29,051 bases of DNA from CAZFAP01 sp964516325 (GTDB lineage: Bacteria; Auribacterota; JABMQX01), in NCBI GenBank assembly GCA_964516325.1, contig CAZFAP010000042.1, positions 1-29,051 on the forward strand. The letters run 5' to 3'. The position numbers were made by a program, and so were the translations under genes. The notes below the pieces were generated by a model. That model did not search any database and was not told where the DNA came from. It saw nothing but the letters and a program-made list of their open reading frames with translations. This document shows positions 16,290 through 23,579 of the stretch, piece after piece (the stretch's first letter is position 1; every line of letters begins with the position of its first letter).

Positions 16290-16808
16290 CTACTTGCACC
16301 GCGCTTGTGCCTTTTTCAGGCGGCCCGACGACCGCCCCTTGGGGGTTGAAGCGCGGCCAAACCGCCGGTTCAGGGATTCGTACGCGGCTATCTTGTCCAT
16401 TCTCCTTTTGTGGCGACCCCGGCGGAAAGTCTCCTTGAGCCACACATCAACTATCCGCAGGACGGTTGCGTCGTTGAGGTAATTCGCGGCAAGGCAGAGG
16501 ACGTTTGCGTTGTTGTGGGTGCGGCTGGTGCGGGCGACTTCCTTATTGAAGCAGAGGGCGGCGCGGATGCCGTGAACCTTGTTTGCGGCGATGGACTCCC
16601 CGATGCCTGTCTTGCAGACCAGGATAGCCCGGTCGTTCTCGCCCCTGGCGACGGACTCCGCTGCCGGAATGGCGTAATCGGGGTAGTCAACCGGGTCGGG
16701 TGTGTAGGAACCAAAGTCGGTTATCTTATGTCCTTTTGACTCCAGATGCTCCATGATCAAGCACTTTTTGTGAAAACCCCCGTGGTCGCATGCCAGCGCT
16801 ATCCTCAT
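16290..16808 (-). CDS. rpiB: Ribose-5-phosphate isomerase B (RpiB/LacAB family)
   Basis: The protein has 172 residues. It interconverts ribose 5-phosphate and ribulose 5-phosphate in the cytoplasmic pentose phosphate pathway. Family hallmarks are ACDHGG (D8, H9), CKTGIGESIAANKVHGIRAA with the active-site cysteine C65, and RTHNNAN at 96-102 with H98. Met 16808 gives the canonical RpiB N-terminus (MRIALACD). It overlaps the stop of the upstream phosphatase gene by four bases (ATGA), so the genes are co-translated. A basic tail of about 20-25 residues after RRMDKI is longer than in the typical 145-150-residue enzyme, with uncertain meaning. Confidence 0.95.
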   Translation of the reverse strand: MRIALACDHGGFHKKCLIMEHLESKGHKITDFGSYTPDPVDYPDYAIPAAESVARGENDRAILVCKTGIGESIAANKVHGIRAALCFNKEVARTSRTHNNANVLCLAANYLNDATVLRIVDVWLKETFRRGRHKRRMDKIAAYESLNRRFGRASTPKGRSSGRLKKAQARCK

Positions 16809-17269
16809 AGCTCCTTGATTGCCCATTCGAGAGACCTTTTGATCATATCCTTGCATTTGATGTACGCATCCTTTCCCAGGCCAATGGGGTCCGGAATGTT
16901 CGGGTGATCTGCGTCGCTACGCACCGGATCAAATTCCCGCAGAAGCCGGACCTTCTTGGCGCAGCTCTTGAACCAGTCCGTGATTTGCCTCCTGTGGGAT
17001 TCGGCCATGACCAGCACTTCATCCGCCTTCTCGAGCAGGTCCCAATCCAGCATCTTCGATCGGTGATCGGAGATGTCAATCCCTTCCTCCCTCATGACCT
17101 CCTTGGCGTAGAGGCTCGGCTGAACGCCCTCCGCGGCGGCGGTGCCTGCCGAAAGGATTTTGTAGGCGTCCGGACCGGCGAGTCTCCGTAAGAACCCGAC
17201 GGCCATGGGACTTCGGCAGGTGTTGCCGGTGCACACAAAAAGTATTGTTTTGCTCTTCCCTTCGCCCAT
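16805..17269 (-). CDS. ywlE: Low-molecular-weight phosphatase, protein-arginine-phosphatase (YwlE) type
   Basis: The protein has 154 residues. The P-loop CTGNTCRSPM (C13, R19) at the N-terminus and the acid DP motif (D127 in PDPIG) identify a low-molecular-weight phosphatase. The Thr in CxGNT (T17) is the position that in Bacillus YwlE favours phosphoarginine over phosphotyrosine, where tyrosine phosphatases usually have Ile. I chose Met 17269 because it places the P-loop about 10 residues from the N-terminus, as in the family; the open frame has ten more residues upstream. Neighbours sua5 upstream and rpiB downstream mirror the ywlC-ywlE-ywlF order. No McsB-type kinase is visible in this window, so the substrate is inferred. 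Confidence 0.88.
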   Translation of the reverse strand: MGEGKSKTILFVCTGNTCRSPMAVGFLRRLAGPDAYKILSAGTAAAEGVQPSLYAKEVMREEGIDISDHRSKMLDWDLLEKADEVLVMAESHRRQITDWFKSCAKKVRLLREFDPVRSDADHPNIPDPIGLGKDAYIKCKDMIKRSLEWAIKEL

Positions 17270-17420
17270 TTGAGAGACCGAAAGTCGCCGCTGAAACACC
17301 AGAAGGGTCTGTTGGACCCCCTGCTGGCATCCTCCGGCGTGTGGAGGGGCATTCTTGCTCTGGCCGGAGGCACTCCCGGACGAAAAAAGTGCCTCTCAAA
17401 ATAACAGACTCCCCGCCGGA

Positions 17421-18056
17421 CTAAAAGGCTTTTCTCACCTCGCGGGACAGAATTTTCGACAGAACGTCAACCGGTATGACGCCTTCCCGAATAAGAACTG
17501 GCTCATCACCGCACAGGTCAATCACGGTTGATTCCCGTCCCAGCTCTGTCCTCCCCGCGTCCATGATGACGTCCACTCTGCCGTTCATGGCGGCGATGGC
17601 TTCCTCACCAGTCACTGGGCTTTCCTGCCCGCTCAGGTTCGCGCTCGTCCCGGCAAGAGGTGTCCCCGCCAGAAAAATGAGCCGTCTGGTAACTTCGTCC
17701 GAGGGGATGCGAAAACCGAGCCGTCTTCCGATCTTCCCCGGAAGCACCAACGTCAGGGGTCCCGGCAGGAACTCCCTTGCCAATTTCTCTGCGGAGGGCG
17801 GCACGATGGCGTGCTTCTTCACCTCTTCAAAGGACAATAGGTAAATGCCCAGGGGCTTGGAATGGTCTCTCTTCTTCAGAGCGAAGATTCTTTCCTTGGC
17901 TGCCTCGTCATCGAACCGGCAGCCAACTCCATAGACCGTCTCGGTCGGGAAAACAACGACCTTGCCCTGCTTTATCGCCTCTGCGGCAGGGAAAATCTCG
18001 CTGTCATCCAGCTTGCCGCGGCGTATTGCAATAATCTTTGTCTTGACATGCTGCAT
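17421..18056 (-). CDS. tsaC: Threonylcarbamoyl-AMP synthase (Sua5/YrdC/TsaC)
   Basis: The protein has 211 residues. It makes threonylcarbamoyl-AMP from threonine, bicarbonate and ATP for the t6A modification of ANN-decoding tRNAs. Visible family signatures are FPTETVYGVG (36-45), KKRDHSKPL (61-69), FLPGPLTLVLP (97-107) and GTSANLSG (136-143). It is the short YrdC-type protein without the Sua5 C-terminal domain. Met 18056 gives the usual short N-terminus before the core; no strong ribosome site is seen. A good promoter candidate lies at 18088-18117. It probably leads an operon with the phosphatase (152 bases downstream) and rpiB. Confidence 0.95.
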   Translation of the reverse strand: MQHVKTKIIAIRRGKLDDSEIFPAAEAIKQGKVVVFPTETVYGVGCRFDDEAAKERIFALKKRDHSKPLGIYLLSFEEVKKHAIVPPSAEKLAREFLPGPLTLVLPGKIGRRLGFRIPSDEVTRRLIFLAGTPLAGTSANLSGQESPVTGEEAIAAMNGRVDVIMDAGRTELGRESTVIDLCGDEPVLIREGVIPVDVLSKILSREVRKAF

Positions 18057-18087
18057 AAGACTCGCTGGTGCCCTTGACTGAATCGTA

Positions 18088-18117
18088 ACGATAGTCTTGC
18101 TGCGACAACCTTGTCAA
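18088..18117 (-). promoter_or_regulatory. Candidate sigma-70-type promoter of the tsaC-ywlE-rpiB cluster
   Basis: On the minus strand a perfect TTGACA (18117-18112) is followed after 18 bases by TATCGT (18093-18088), four of six matches to the -10 consensus. The predicted start of transcription is about 25 bases before the tsaC start codon, a natural leader length. Confidence 0.5.
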
Positions 18118-18257
18118 ATCGTTATCGGCGACCTTCCTGGCGCGTGAAGGTCGCGGACTGTCTCTCGCGGGAAAAGTCATGCGGAACAAATCAGTCGCAA
18201 CGGAGGTCAAATTATCCTGTTGAGTCCTTCAATTCTCACGGGGAAGAGTGAAACGCC

Positions 18258-18491
18258 GTGAAATCCGTGATTGACCACATTATCGTTTTCGCTGCCGGAG
18301 CTTCCATTTTGGTCATCGAGCTTGTGGGGGCGAGGATGCTGGCGCCTGTTTTCGGGACGGGCATTTTTGTTTGGGCATCGCTTCTGACAGTTGTGTTGGC
18401 GGCGCTGAGCCTGGGCTATTTGGTCGGCGGGGTGAGTGGGTCAAAGGGACTGTCGCCCTGTCTGGCGTCCACGAAATTGGAATCATCCTGA
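18258..18491 (+). pseudogene. Truncated spermidine-synthase-like/MFS N-terminal fragment
   Basis: The first 58 residues (MKSVIDHIIVFAAGASILVIELVGARMLAPVFGTGIFVW...SLGYLVGG) match the first two membrane segments of the fused membrane-transporter/spermidine-synthase family, whose members usually run to several hundred residues. At about 18432 the resemblance stops abruptly after SLGYLVGG, and the last 19 residues are just the antisense reading of the minus-strand ORF at 18416-18715. The rest of the gene is absent. GTG 18258 is the likely original start, with GGGAAG upstream. It is best explained as a remnant cut by a deletion or rearrangement. Confidence 0.75.
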
Positions 18492-18715
18492 CCAAGATAC
18501 ATAACCAGTTCGGGAGAGTAAGCGTAGGGGATTCCGGCGCGGCGGATTACATGGCAGAGCTTTCCGTTCCTTGACTCCCCCGCACCGACATAGGCGAAGA
18601 GCGTTCTTGGAATAGCCGCGTCCAGGGTGTAAGGCCAGTCAACAGCTATCGAAATCCCCCGAAGGGCGGCCCCCTCCGGAGAGCTCGAAATCTCCCTTCC
18701 GGCTGGCCATTCCAC
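18416..18715 (-). pseudogene. Continuation of the TPR-like ORF after an in-frame TGA; 3' end lost
   Basis: This 99-codon open stretch is in the same frame as the ORF 18728-19450 and begins directly after that ORF's TGA (18730-18728). No ATG and no nearby ribosome site support an independent start; only a GTG at 18715 is available. The translation looks like real protein (VDWPYTLDAAIPRTLFAYVGAGE...) and is beta-rich, family unknown. Its 3' end runs into the truncated transporter fragment near 18432, so its last residues (PLTPPTK) are probably not original. It could be a separate small gene, but a broken C-terminus of the upstream ORF is simpler. Confidence 0.5.
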
Positions 18716-18727
18716 AAAGACGCCCGG

Positions 18728-19450
18728 TCAGCCGGTAACCTCCTCACTGGAGGCGCCAGCCGCCGTCATCTCCCAGCATTCGCCCTCCTTCCAGTGCGGC
18801 GTATACTCGGGCAGTGTTTTCCCTTCCGGAAGCCGGAGTTCAGGATTCTTGTGCGCGACCTGCTCGAGGAGTTCGTCCTCCCCCTGGAACGTGCCGCAGG
18901 GAAGGCCCGGGAAATCAAACAGGCATTTCCGCAGCTTCTCCCCCGCGTCCTTCAGCCGCCCAGCTTCGAAATCTTCCCTCGCAAGAGCCGCCAGCGCCCG
19001 ATAAGCCTGCTCCGACGCGGGACGCCCCGCAACGAGGCGGCGTCGAAGTGAAAGGGCTTCTTCGGGATTGCTCTGGCCAATCAGGCTGGCCAATTGAAGC
19101 ATCGCCCAGGGGCGTTCATTTGACTGCGGATGAAGCTCGATGGTCGTGCGGTACTGCTTTTCCTGCTCACCAGAGGCCAAGTCGCCGTGGATTTGTGATA
19201 GAACCTTCGGGAAGTGATTTCCCTTTGGAAATCGGTCCACATACTCCTTGAGGAGCTTTTTCCCCTTCGCCTTCTCGGTATCTGTGCGGTGATCCCTGCA
19301 GAGCTCCGTTGCCTTCACGTAGAGGAATTCGCCAGCTTCCGGCTCGTCGCGGTACTTCTCCATCGCGCTGTCCAGAGTTTTGAATCCCTCCTCGTCATCT
19401 CCGAGTATGAAGTATCCTTCCGCGCTCCTGATTAGCTCCTGAACTTCCAT
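18728..19450 (-). CDS. TPR-like helical repeat protein, possibly broken at its C-terminus
   Basis: This 240-residue ORF has paired-helix sequence of TPR type: GYFILGDDEEGFKTLDSAMEKY near the N-terminus, later NERPWAMLQLASLIGQSNPEEA, and AYRALAALAREDFEAGRLKDA. TPR proteins hold other proteins; no partner is evident. Met 19450 is chosen because the frame further upstream is repeat DNA (palindrome at 19504 and gcaggc hairpins). AAAGGA abuts the ATG, too close for an ideal ribosome site, so the natural N-terminus may have been replaced by repeats; there is no signal peptide. At the 3' end the TGA is followed in frame by 99 more codons of protein-like sequence, so the gene may be a nonsense-mutated longer one. 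Confidence 0.6.
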   Translation of the reverse strand: MEVQELIRSAEGYFILGDDEEGFKTLDSAMEKYRDEPEAGEFLYVKATELCRDHRTDTEKAKGKKLLKEYVDRFPKGNHFPKVLSQIHGDLASGEQEKQYRTTIELHPQSNERPWAMLQLASLIGQSNPEEALSLRRRLVAGRPASEQAYRALAALAREDFEAGRLKDAGEKLRKCLFDFPGLPCGTFQGEDELLEQVAHKNPELRLPEGKTLPEYTPHWKEGECWEMTAAGASSEEVTG

Positions 19451-19503
19451 TCCTTTCTGCTCGTTCTCGGCTTCCCCTGCGGCAGGCAGGCGCCAAGAGG
19501 ACC

Positions 19504-19547
19504 GGGGACGCAGACAGAATAAGCATCTAAACCCTGTCTGCGTCCCC
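19504..19547. repeat. GGGGAC palindrome, variant with longer loop
   Basis: A perfect 14-base stem (ggggacgcagacag at 19504-19517 with 19534-19547) has a 16-base loop. It shares the GGGGAC/GTCCCC feet with the copies at 2287, 6257 and 19745, but has a different inner arm, so it may be a second subfamily. Confidence 0.75.
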
Positions 19548-19589
19548 TCCGGGTATCGCAGGCGGCTGGACGGCGACGCCGCCCGTACC

Positions 19590-19652
19590 GCAGGCCTCTC
19601 GCCTGCATTCCCTCCTTTGCCTCTGGATGAAGATGCAGGCGGGGACGCCTGC
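19590..19652. repeat. Paired gcaggc hairpins
   Basis: Two short hairpins, gcaggcctctcgcctgc (19590-19606) and gcaggcggggacgcctgc (19635-19652), are separated by 28 bases. They have the form of dispersed gcaggc/gcctgc noncoding repeats. No second copy occurs in the window. Confidence 0.55.
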
Positions 19653-19744
19653 GCTACTGAACCTCGGCGCGCCAATCACGCGCTCGTGCCCGAGGCTCCT
19701 CTGCGGGTCGCGCGGAGTTCCAGCCGAGCTTGCGGACGCCGAAG

Positions 19745-19770
19745 GGGACACCATATAAGCATGGTGTCCC
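19745..19770. repeat. GGGGAC palindrome, copy 3 (intergenic)
   Basis: The arms gggacaccat (19745-19754) and atggtgtccc (19761-19770) are perfect complements with the 6-base loop ataagc. The arm is the same as that of copy 2 inside the CotH gene, and the loop length is identical. Confidence 0.8.
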
Positions 19771-20016
19771 AACGCCCGCGTCCAACGTCCAATATCGTCA
19801 GACACCCTTTCGACCAGTTTGTTCCGAAGATTTTGACGTGGCGGACGAGGCGGTTCGAGACTGCGGGACGCGTCGCCTATCAAGGGAGCAGATTTGGGCC
19901 ACGGGCTGAAACAATCCTGCACTTGCTATGGGTGATAGCGCCGTCCTTCCCCTCACTACCCGACAATCCGTCACGAGGACTTCGCGTTTTTCTTGAAAGG
20001 GAACGCGGCGGCTATT

Positions 20017-20646
20017 TCAGAGCCTTTCGCGATACCGGGCCCATTTGACAAGGATGTCCTTTATGGAAGCGCGGAGGCGGGGCGGCAAGACCGGATTTCG
20101 GTAGTCATCGGTGGCTTCGCGGACGCTCTTTTCTGTGAGGCAGTAAGCAGCCAGTACGAGGGGAATCACCTCCTGGGTATTCCCCTGCACCGCCTTTTCG
20201 ATATCGCGTTTGAGCATTGCCAGATACCAGGCCCCGATCTCAATATTCTCCTTTGGATACCACAGCTCCTGAATCAGCCGCGACTTGCAGATGTTGCAGA
20301 GCCCACGCACGGGGTATTTGATCCCCGCGTGGGGCCGATGCGCCCTATTAATGCAGACGTACTCGAAATCCTCCTTCGGCCTCACGGCTTCCTTGTACGC
20401 CATCACTCCTTCTTGAGGCACCTGGAGCAACCCCGCCTCGCCCTTCTCACCCATGGTGTAATAGTTGAAACGTCCCCTGGCGTCCATGATAGCTTTCAGG
20501 AGGGAGGGCGGAACGTTGTGGCGGTACGCCGCATCCATGAGCAGTTTGTCGTAGCGGCTTACTCTCCAATCCTCATAGGCAAAAAAAGACCCAATCGAGA
20601 AAGCCAGGATCAACACGCAAAGCGATATGAGGACAGCCAAACGCAT
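20017..20646 (-). CDS. SLT-type lytic-transglycosylase-like protein lacking the catalytic Glu
   Basis: The protein has 209 residues with an N-terminal membrane anchor or signal (VLISLCVLILAFSIGSFFAY). The rest follows the lysozyme-like SLT fold: AYRHNVPPSLLKAIMDARGRF, then GEKGEAGLLQVPQEGV, IEIGAWYLAMLKRDI and VLAAYCLTEKSV. In active relatives the first motif ends in ES-x-F with the acid glutamate; here the glutamate position is R57 and the serine is G58, so peptidoglycan cleavage by the usual mechanism is not expected. C98, C117 and C120 with nearby His (H103, H106) could form a metal site or disulfide in a family-atypical insertion. It starts 45 bases after the metalloprotease gene on the same strand, so the two may be co-transcribed. 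A binding or scaffold role at the cell wall is inferred. Confidence 0.75.
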   Translation of the reverse strand: MRLAVLISLCVLILAFSIGSFFAYEDWRVSRYDKLLMDAAYRHNVPPSLLKAIMDARGRFNYYTMGEKGEAGLLQVPQEGVMAYKEAVRPKEDFEYVCINRAHRPHAGIKYPVRGLCNICKSRLIQELWYPKENIEIGAWYLAMLKRDIEKAVQGNTQEVIPLVLAAYCLTEKSVREATDDYRNPVLPPRLRASIKDILVKWARYRERL

Positions 20647-20691
20647 CGAAAATGACCTTTTTTGAGCGAGCCGGGTTCCGCAGCCGTACGG

Positions 20692-22140
20692 CTACTGCTC
20701 GGCTTCTTTGGGCGACCCCGCTTCCTGGGCGAAGTGAGGCCCGCCGCCGGACTTCAGGAATTCCCAGAGCACCGCCAGCAGCGTCGCTTTGTCAGGAGTC
20801 TCAATCGCCAGAGCCCTTTTTCCCGCCCACCCTAACCAGAGTACCACGTCGTCTGATGTGAGGTAGGCGGAATCTTCCGCCACAATCTCCTCGAACTTGG
20901 TCTCCTTGTACTTCTCCCTCAGCGTCTCCAGGTAGCGAGAAACGAATTCCTCTCTATCCTTCTCCGTATCCCACGCTGTCGCCCAGACAAGGAGGGTTTT
21001 CTCTTCGCCCTCCGCGCGATAGACGCGGAATCTATCTCCGCCCCACCCTCTTGACGGCTTCATCGCTCGTATGGAGCCTAAGAATTCGGAGAATAGGATA
21101 CTTATGTTGAGTTCTCCCATGACGTTGTCCTCGAGCAACTCCCATTTCTTGCCCGCGAGAGAAAAAAAGTCAGGCAGGACAATAGGAATTGGCTTGTCCC
21201 GCCCGTCGAGATACTTCTCCGGGTGAAGGATTTGCTCGGTGGATTGCGGGAGGTCCCTGTACGCGCGATCAACGGACTGCCAACCTCCCTTCTGAAGAAG
21301 CGCCGTGATAAATCGGCTTCCTTCCATGTAGGGGAACAACATGTTCTTTCTTATAACAGGCGGCGCCTGCATGAGTTCCTTCTGCCCAACGGTCGTCGCG
21401 GTCAGCAGGTCCGTGAGTCCCAACTGGGCGCCTTCGCTGGCGTACTTTGTGAACACAACGGTAGCGTCGCCCTCCACAAGGGTCAGGGCCGCCATTGCGA
21501 GGTCGTCGTTATCCTTCAGCTCGAGCGGGAGAGTGTTAAGGTCAAAGTTCTGGTCCTGGAGGGCGTGAGTCAGCTCGTGAATCATGATGATTTTCCGAAA
21601 TCCCTCCGAGAAGGGAAGTCCCTTTATCGAATAGAGCTTTTTCTTCTTCTGGTCGTAAACAGCGGCAAGCTGCTCGCTGTAGAGCGCAAGGACGGTCTCC
21701 TTCAGATTCAACCCGGGCTTGATCAGCCCCAGCTTTGCATAGGCGATCGTAAGCTTCTCCAGTTTGTCAGAAGGGAACTCCTCGTTCAATTTCTCCTCGA
21801 TCAAGTCTCGCACGCCGGACTTGTCCAAAACCTGATAGTCCACTTCTTTTTGGAACTTCAGGCCGCGTATCCGCGAGGCAGCCTCCTCCAACTCCCTTTC
21901 GACGCTGACGGCTTCCGGCTCGACCGCAAGAAGCAGGCGGCCTTGCCAGTCCGGAGAACAATTTTGACAGGATAACAGGATTGACAGGATTGTCCTCTTG
22001 CGCCACATCCTGTTCATCCTGTAAATCCTGTCCAAAGAAAATTCACCCCTGAAGAAGCCCTTGGGCTCGCTCTCGGAGGCAGCCCTGCCGGCCCCAGCCA
22101 TCAGAACGCATATCGCGAAAAGCAGAGACACAAACATCAT
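20692..22140 (-). CDS. Exported HELTH zinc metalloprotease-like protein with repeat-encoded insert
   Basis: The protein has 482 residues. Start MMFVS (22140/22137) has AGAAGG eight bases upstream and opens a signal peptide (VSLLFAICVLMAGAGRA). The catalytic motif is IMIHELTHALQDQ (H188, E189, H192), with a probable third ligand E223 in LVEGDAT, the layout of gluzincin-type peptidases. HELTHALQDQ followed by FDL recurs in uncharacterised bacterial proteins. Residues about 32-61 (GEFSLDRIYRMNRMW...LLSCQN) are translated from dispersed repeat copy C, so they are not ancestral to the protein. The C-terminal half is alpha/beta without known motifs. The SLT-like gene follows 45 bases downstream. 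Activity against wall or envelope proteins is a guess. Confidence 0.8.
   Translation of the reverse strand: MMFVSLLFAICVLMAGAGRAASESEPKGFFRGEFSLDRIYRMNRMWRKRTILSILLSCQNCSPDWQGRLLLAVEPEAVSVERELEEAASRIRGLKFQKEVDYQVLDKSGVRDLIEEKLNEEFPSDKLEKLTIAYAKLGLIKPGLNLKETVLALYSEQLAAVYDQKKKKLYSIKGLPFSEGFRKIIMIHELTHALQDQNFDLNTLPLELKDNDDLAMAALTLVEGDATVVFTKYASEGAQLGLTDLLTATTVGQKELMQAPPVIRKNMLFPYMEGSRFITALLQKGGWQSVDRAYRDLPQSTEQILHPEKYLDGRDKPIPIVLPDFFSLAGKKWELLEDNVMGELNISILFSEFLGSIRAMKPSRGWGGDRFRVYRAEGEEKTLLVWATAWDTEKDREEFVSRYLETLREKYKETKFEEIVAEDSAYLTSDDVVLWLGWAGKRALAIETPDKATLLAVLWEFLKSGGGPHFAQEAGSPKEAEQ
21961..22048 (-). repeat. Dispersed repeat, copy C (inside CDS)
   Basis: This 88-base block differs from copy F (26304-26391) at only two positions. 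It consists of three acaggat-type units on one side and their inverted counterparts on the other, separated by about 15 bases, so it can fold into an imperfect hairpin. It is read in frame through the exported metalloprotease gene without a stop. Confidence 0.9.
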
Positions 22141-22189
22141 CTTCAACCTTCTTCTCCCGCCTCTAATTGTATCACTCCTGTTTCCCCCC

Positions 22190-22362
22190 AGCGCCGAGAC
22201 GGCGCCGGAGAAGAATTTTGACAGGATAACAGGATTGACCGCATGATCAGGAACCGCAGATGAACGCAGATGGATGGAAAAGTGAATATCCGCGTGCATC
22301 TGCGTGCATCCGCGGTTAATCTCCCATCGTCTTCATCCTGTAAATCCTGTCCAAAGAAAATT
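22190..22362 (-). repeat. Nested-hairpin dispersed repeat, copy D (full, reversed)
   Basis: This copy is inverted relative to A, B and G. It fills the gap between the DUF4432 gene's 3' end and the metalloprotease gene's leader. Besides the outer and inner arms it shares the flank gcgccgagacggcgccgga (22191-22209) with the far end of copy G, showing that the repeated unit can exceed 170 bases. Confidence 0.85.
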
Positions 22363-22383
22363 GACCTGTCGAACCCGAAACGA

Positions 22384-23463
22384 TCATGCCTTGAGGATCG
22401 AGGCGACTTTTTTCTCATATTCCATGATCTCACTATTGCCTGATAGGACCCCTATTTCCAGGAAAGTGCTGAGAGTCTCGCCCTTTTCAAGTTCGACAAG
22501 AGTCCCCGCCTCCCTTTCCCTTGGGCGGCCCCTTAAGAGACTGTTCGAGGGCTCCATTCCGACCACGTACGCTCCCTCCCCCATCATTTTCCACTCCACG
22601 AGGTGGGGCAACGTGTCCGTCTTGTACCTGACGTACAATCCGAGTCCGAGCGCATCGTTGATAAGCGCGGTGCAGGCATGCCCCTCCGAGTCGGCTTTCA
22701 TCTTGTGGAAATAGACTTTTTCCTTGTAGCCGGGGACGGGGGCGGACATGACATTGTGTTCCTCTTTTCCTTTCTCCGCTTCTGCGTCTCGTGGTGTTAC
22801 CGCGATGGAGGTCGCCACCAACCGAGTTCGGGCGTCTACGAGGGGAAAACCAGCGTTTATGTGGTAAAGGATTACGAAGGGCGATTTCTCAAAGCCTGTG
22901 TTCTCGACGAAGTCTTCCAAGGTCAACCGGGACTCGCCGAACCTTGTGGAAATCTCTCGGGTGAGGGTCAGGTTCTCGCCGAAGAGGACGGCTTGCCTCA
23001 CAACTCCCTTGACCCGCATCACATATTCATCGCCCTCCCAGGATGCCTCCGTGCACACACCCCGCGCCGGAATCGTCGAATATCGCCCGTGAAGCCCAAG
23101 GCTTTCGCTACCGTCCTGGCACGGCCCCCCCGCATGGGTCAGACCGCAGGTCGTCAAAAGGCCACCGTGAAAAGTCCTCAGCCAGCCGAGCCCTTCCGGC
23201 TCGTAGAAAGTTGGGGCAACTTCTCCGACGGGTGACCTCCAGACCAACGACATTCCGCGGAAGCTCGCGGCGGATATATCCATTCCCCGATCCGGCAGAA
23301 CCGTGAACTCGAAGCCTGTCCCTGTCCTGAAATCGTCCGCTTGGACGCCTTTTTCTGGTCCGTCCGCCAACTCGTAGGCTCTTATGCCGCCGATTTGTGA
23401 AAGATTGCCTACTCTCCGCAGGAGTTCCCGCCTTGAGTAATTTTTTCCGAAAAGTCTGGGCAT
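22384..23463 (-). CDS. DUF4432 / aldose-1-epimerase-like protein
   Basis: The protein has 359 residues. Start 23463 has GGAAGAGG four to ten bases upstream. The protein resembles the galactose-mutarotase superfamily: VLPDRGMDISAASFRGMSLVW near residue 55, FHGGLLTTCGLTHAGGP, LHGRYSTIPARGV, and NAGFPLVD. The order of the G-L-T-x-x-G and L-H-G-R segments fits DUF4432. Superfamily members isomerise or bind sugar anomers through a conserved His and Glu; H and E candidates are present, but I cannot fix which are catalytic. It lacks a signal peptide, so it is likely cytoplasmic. It diverges from the C25-like gene. Sugar specificity is unknown; araD nearby also handles a pentose. Confidence 0.8.
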   Translation of the reverse strand: MPRLFGKNYSRRELLRRVGNLSQIGGIRAYELADGPEKGVQADDFRTGTGFEFTVLPDRGMDISAASFRGMSLVWRSPVGEVAPTFYEPEGLGWLRTFHGGLLTTCGLTHAGGPCQDGSESLGLHGRYSTIPARGVCTEASWEGDEYVMRVKGVVRQAVLFGENLTLTREISTRFGESRLTLEDFVENTGFEKSPFVILYHINAGFPLVDARTRLVATSIAVTPRDAEAEKGKEEHNVMSAPVPGYKEKVYFHKMKADSEGHACTALINDALGLGLYVRYKTDTLPHLVEWKMMGEGAYVVGMEPSNSLLRGRPREREAGTLVELEKGETLSTFLEIGVLSGNSEIMEYEKKVASILKA

Positions 23464-23579
23464 GTCCTCTTCCTTAACCTGTGTGGGGGAGTCTCGACTG
23501 AACCGCAATCACAGATATTTTAGCAGCCGGCTCGCCCGAAGCTGTGCAAAACAGACTGTCGTGCCGTATAATGTATAGG

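Larger units (their letters stand above)
19451..20016. other. Repeat-rich spacer without a supported gene
   Basis: This 566-base gap lies between the TPR-like ORF and the SLT-like gene. It contains the palindromes at 19504-19547 and 19745-19770, the gcaggc hairpins at 19590-19606 and 19635-19652, and about 240 bases at 19772-20016 in which I see nothing recognisable. Open frames across it on both strands are translations of the repeats. Confidence 0.65.

Noticed and set aside
18728..18730. Selenocysteine codon in the TPR-like gene
   Set aside because: No family with a selenocysteine at this place is recognisable and the flanking residues (SEEVTG then PGVFVEWP) lack a redox context; a nonsense mutation is simpler.
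19451..19675. 75-residue N-terminal extension of the TPR-like protein
   Set aside because: It is translation of a palindrome and gcaggc hairpins, with low-complexity Ser/Arg/Pro composition and no TPR pattern.
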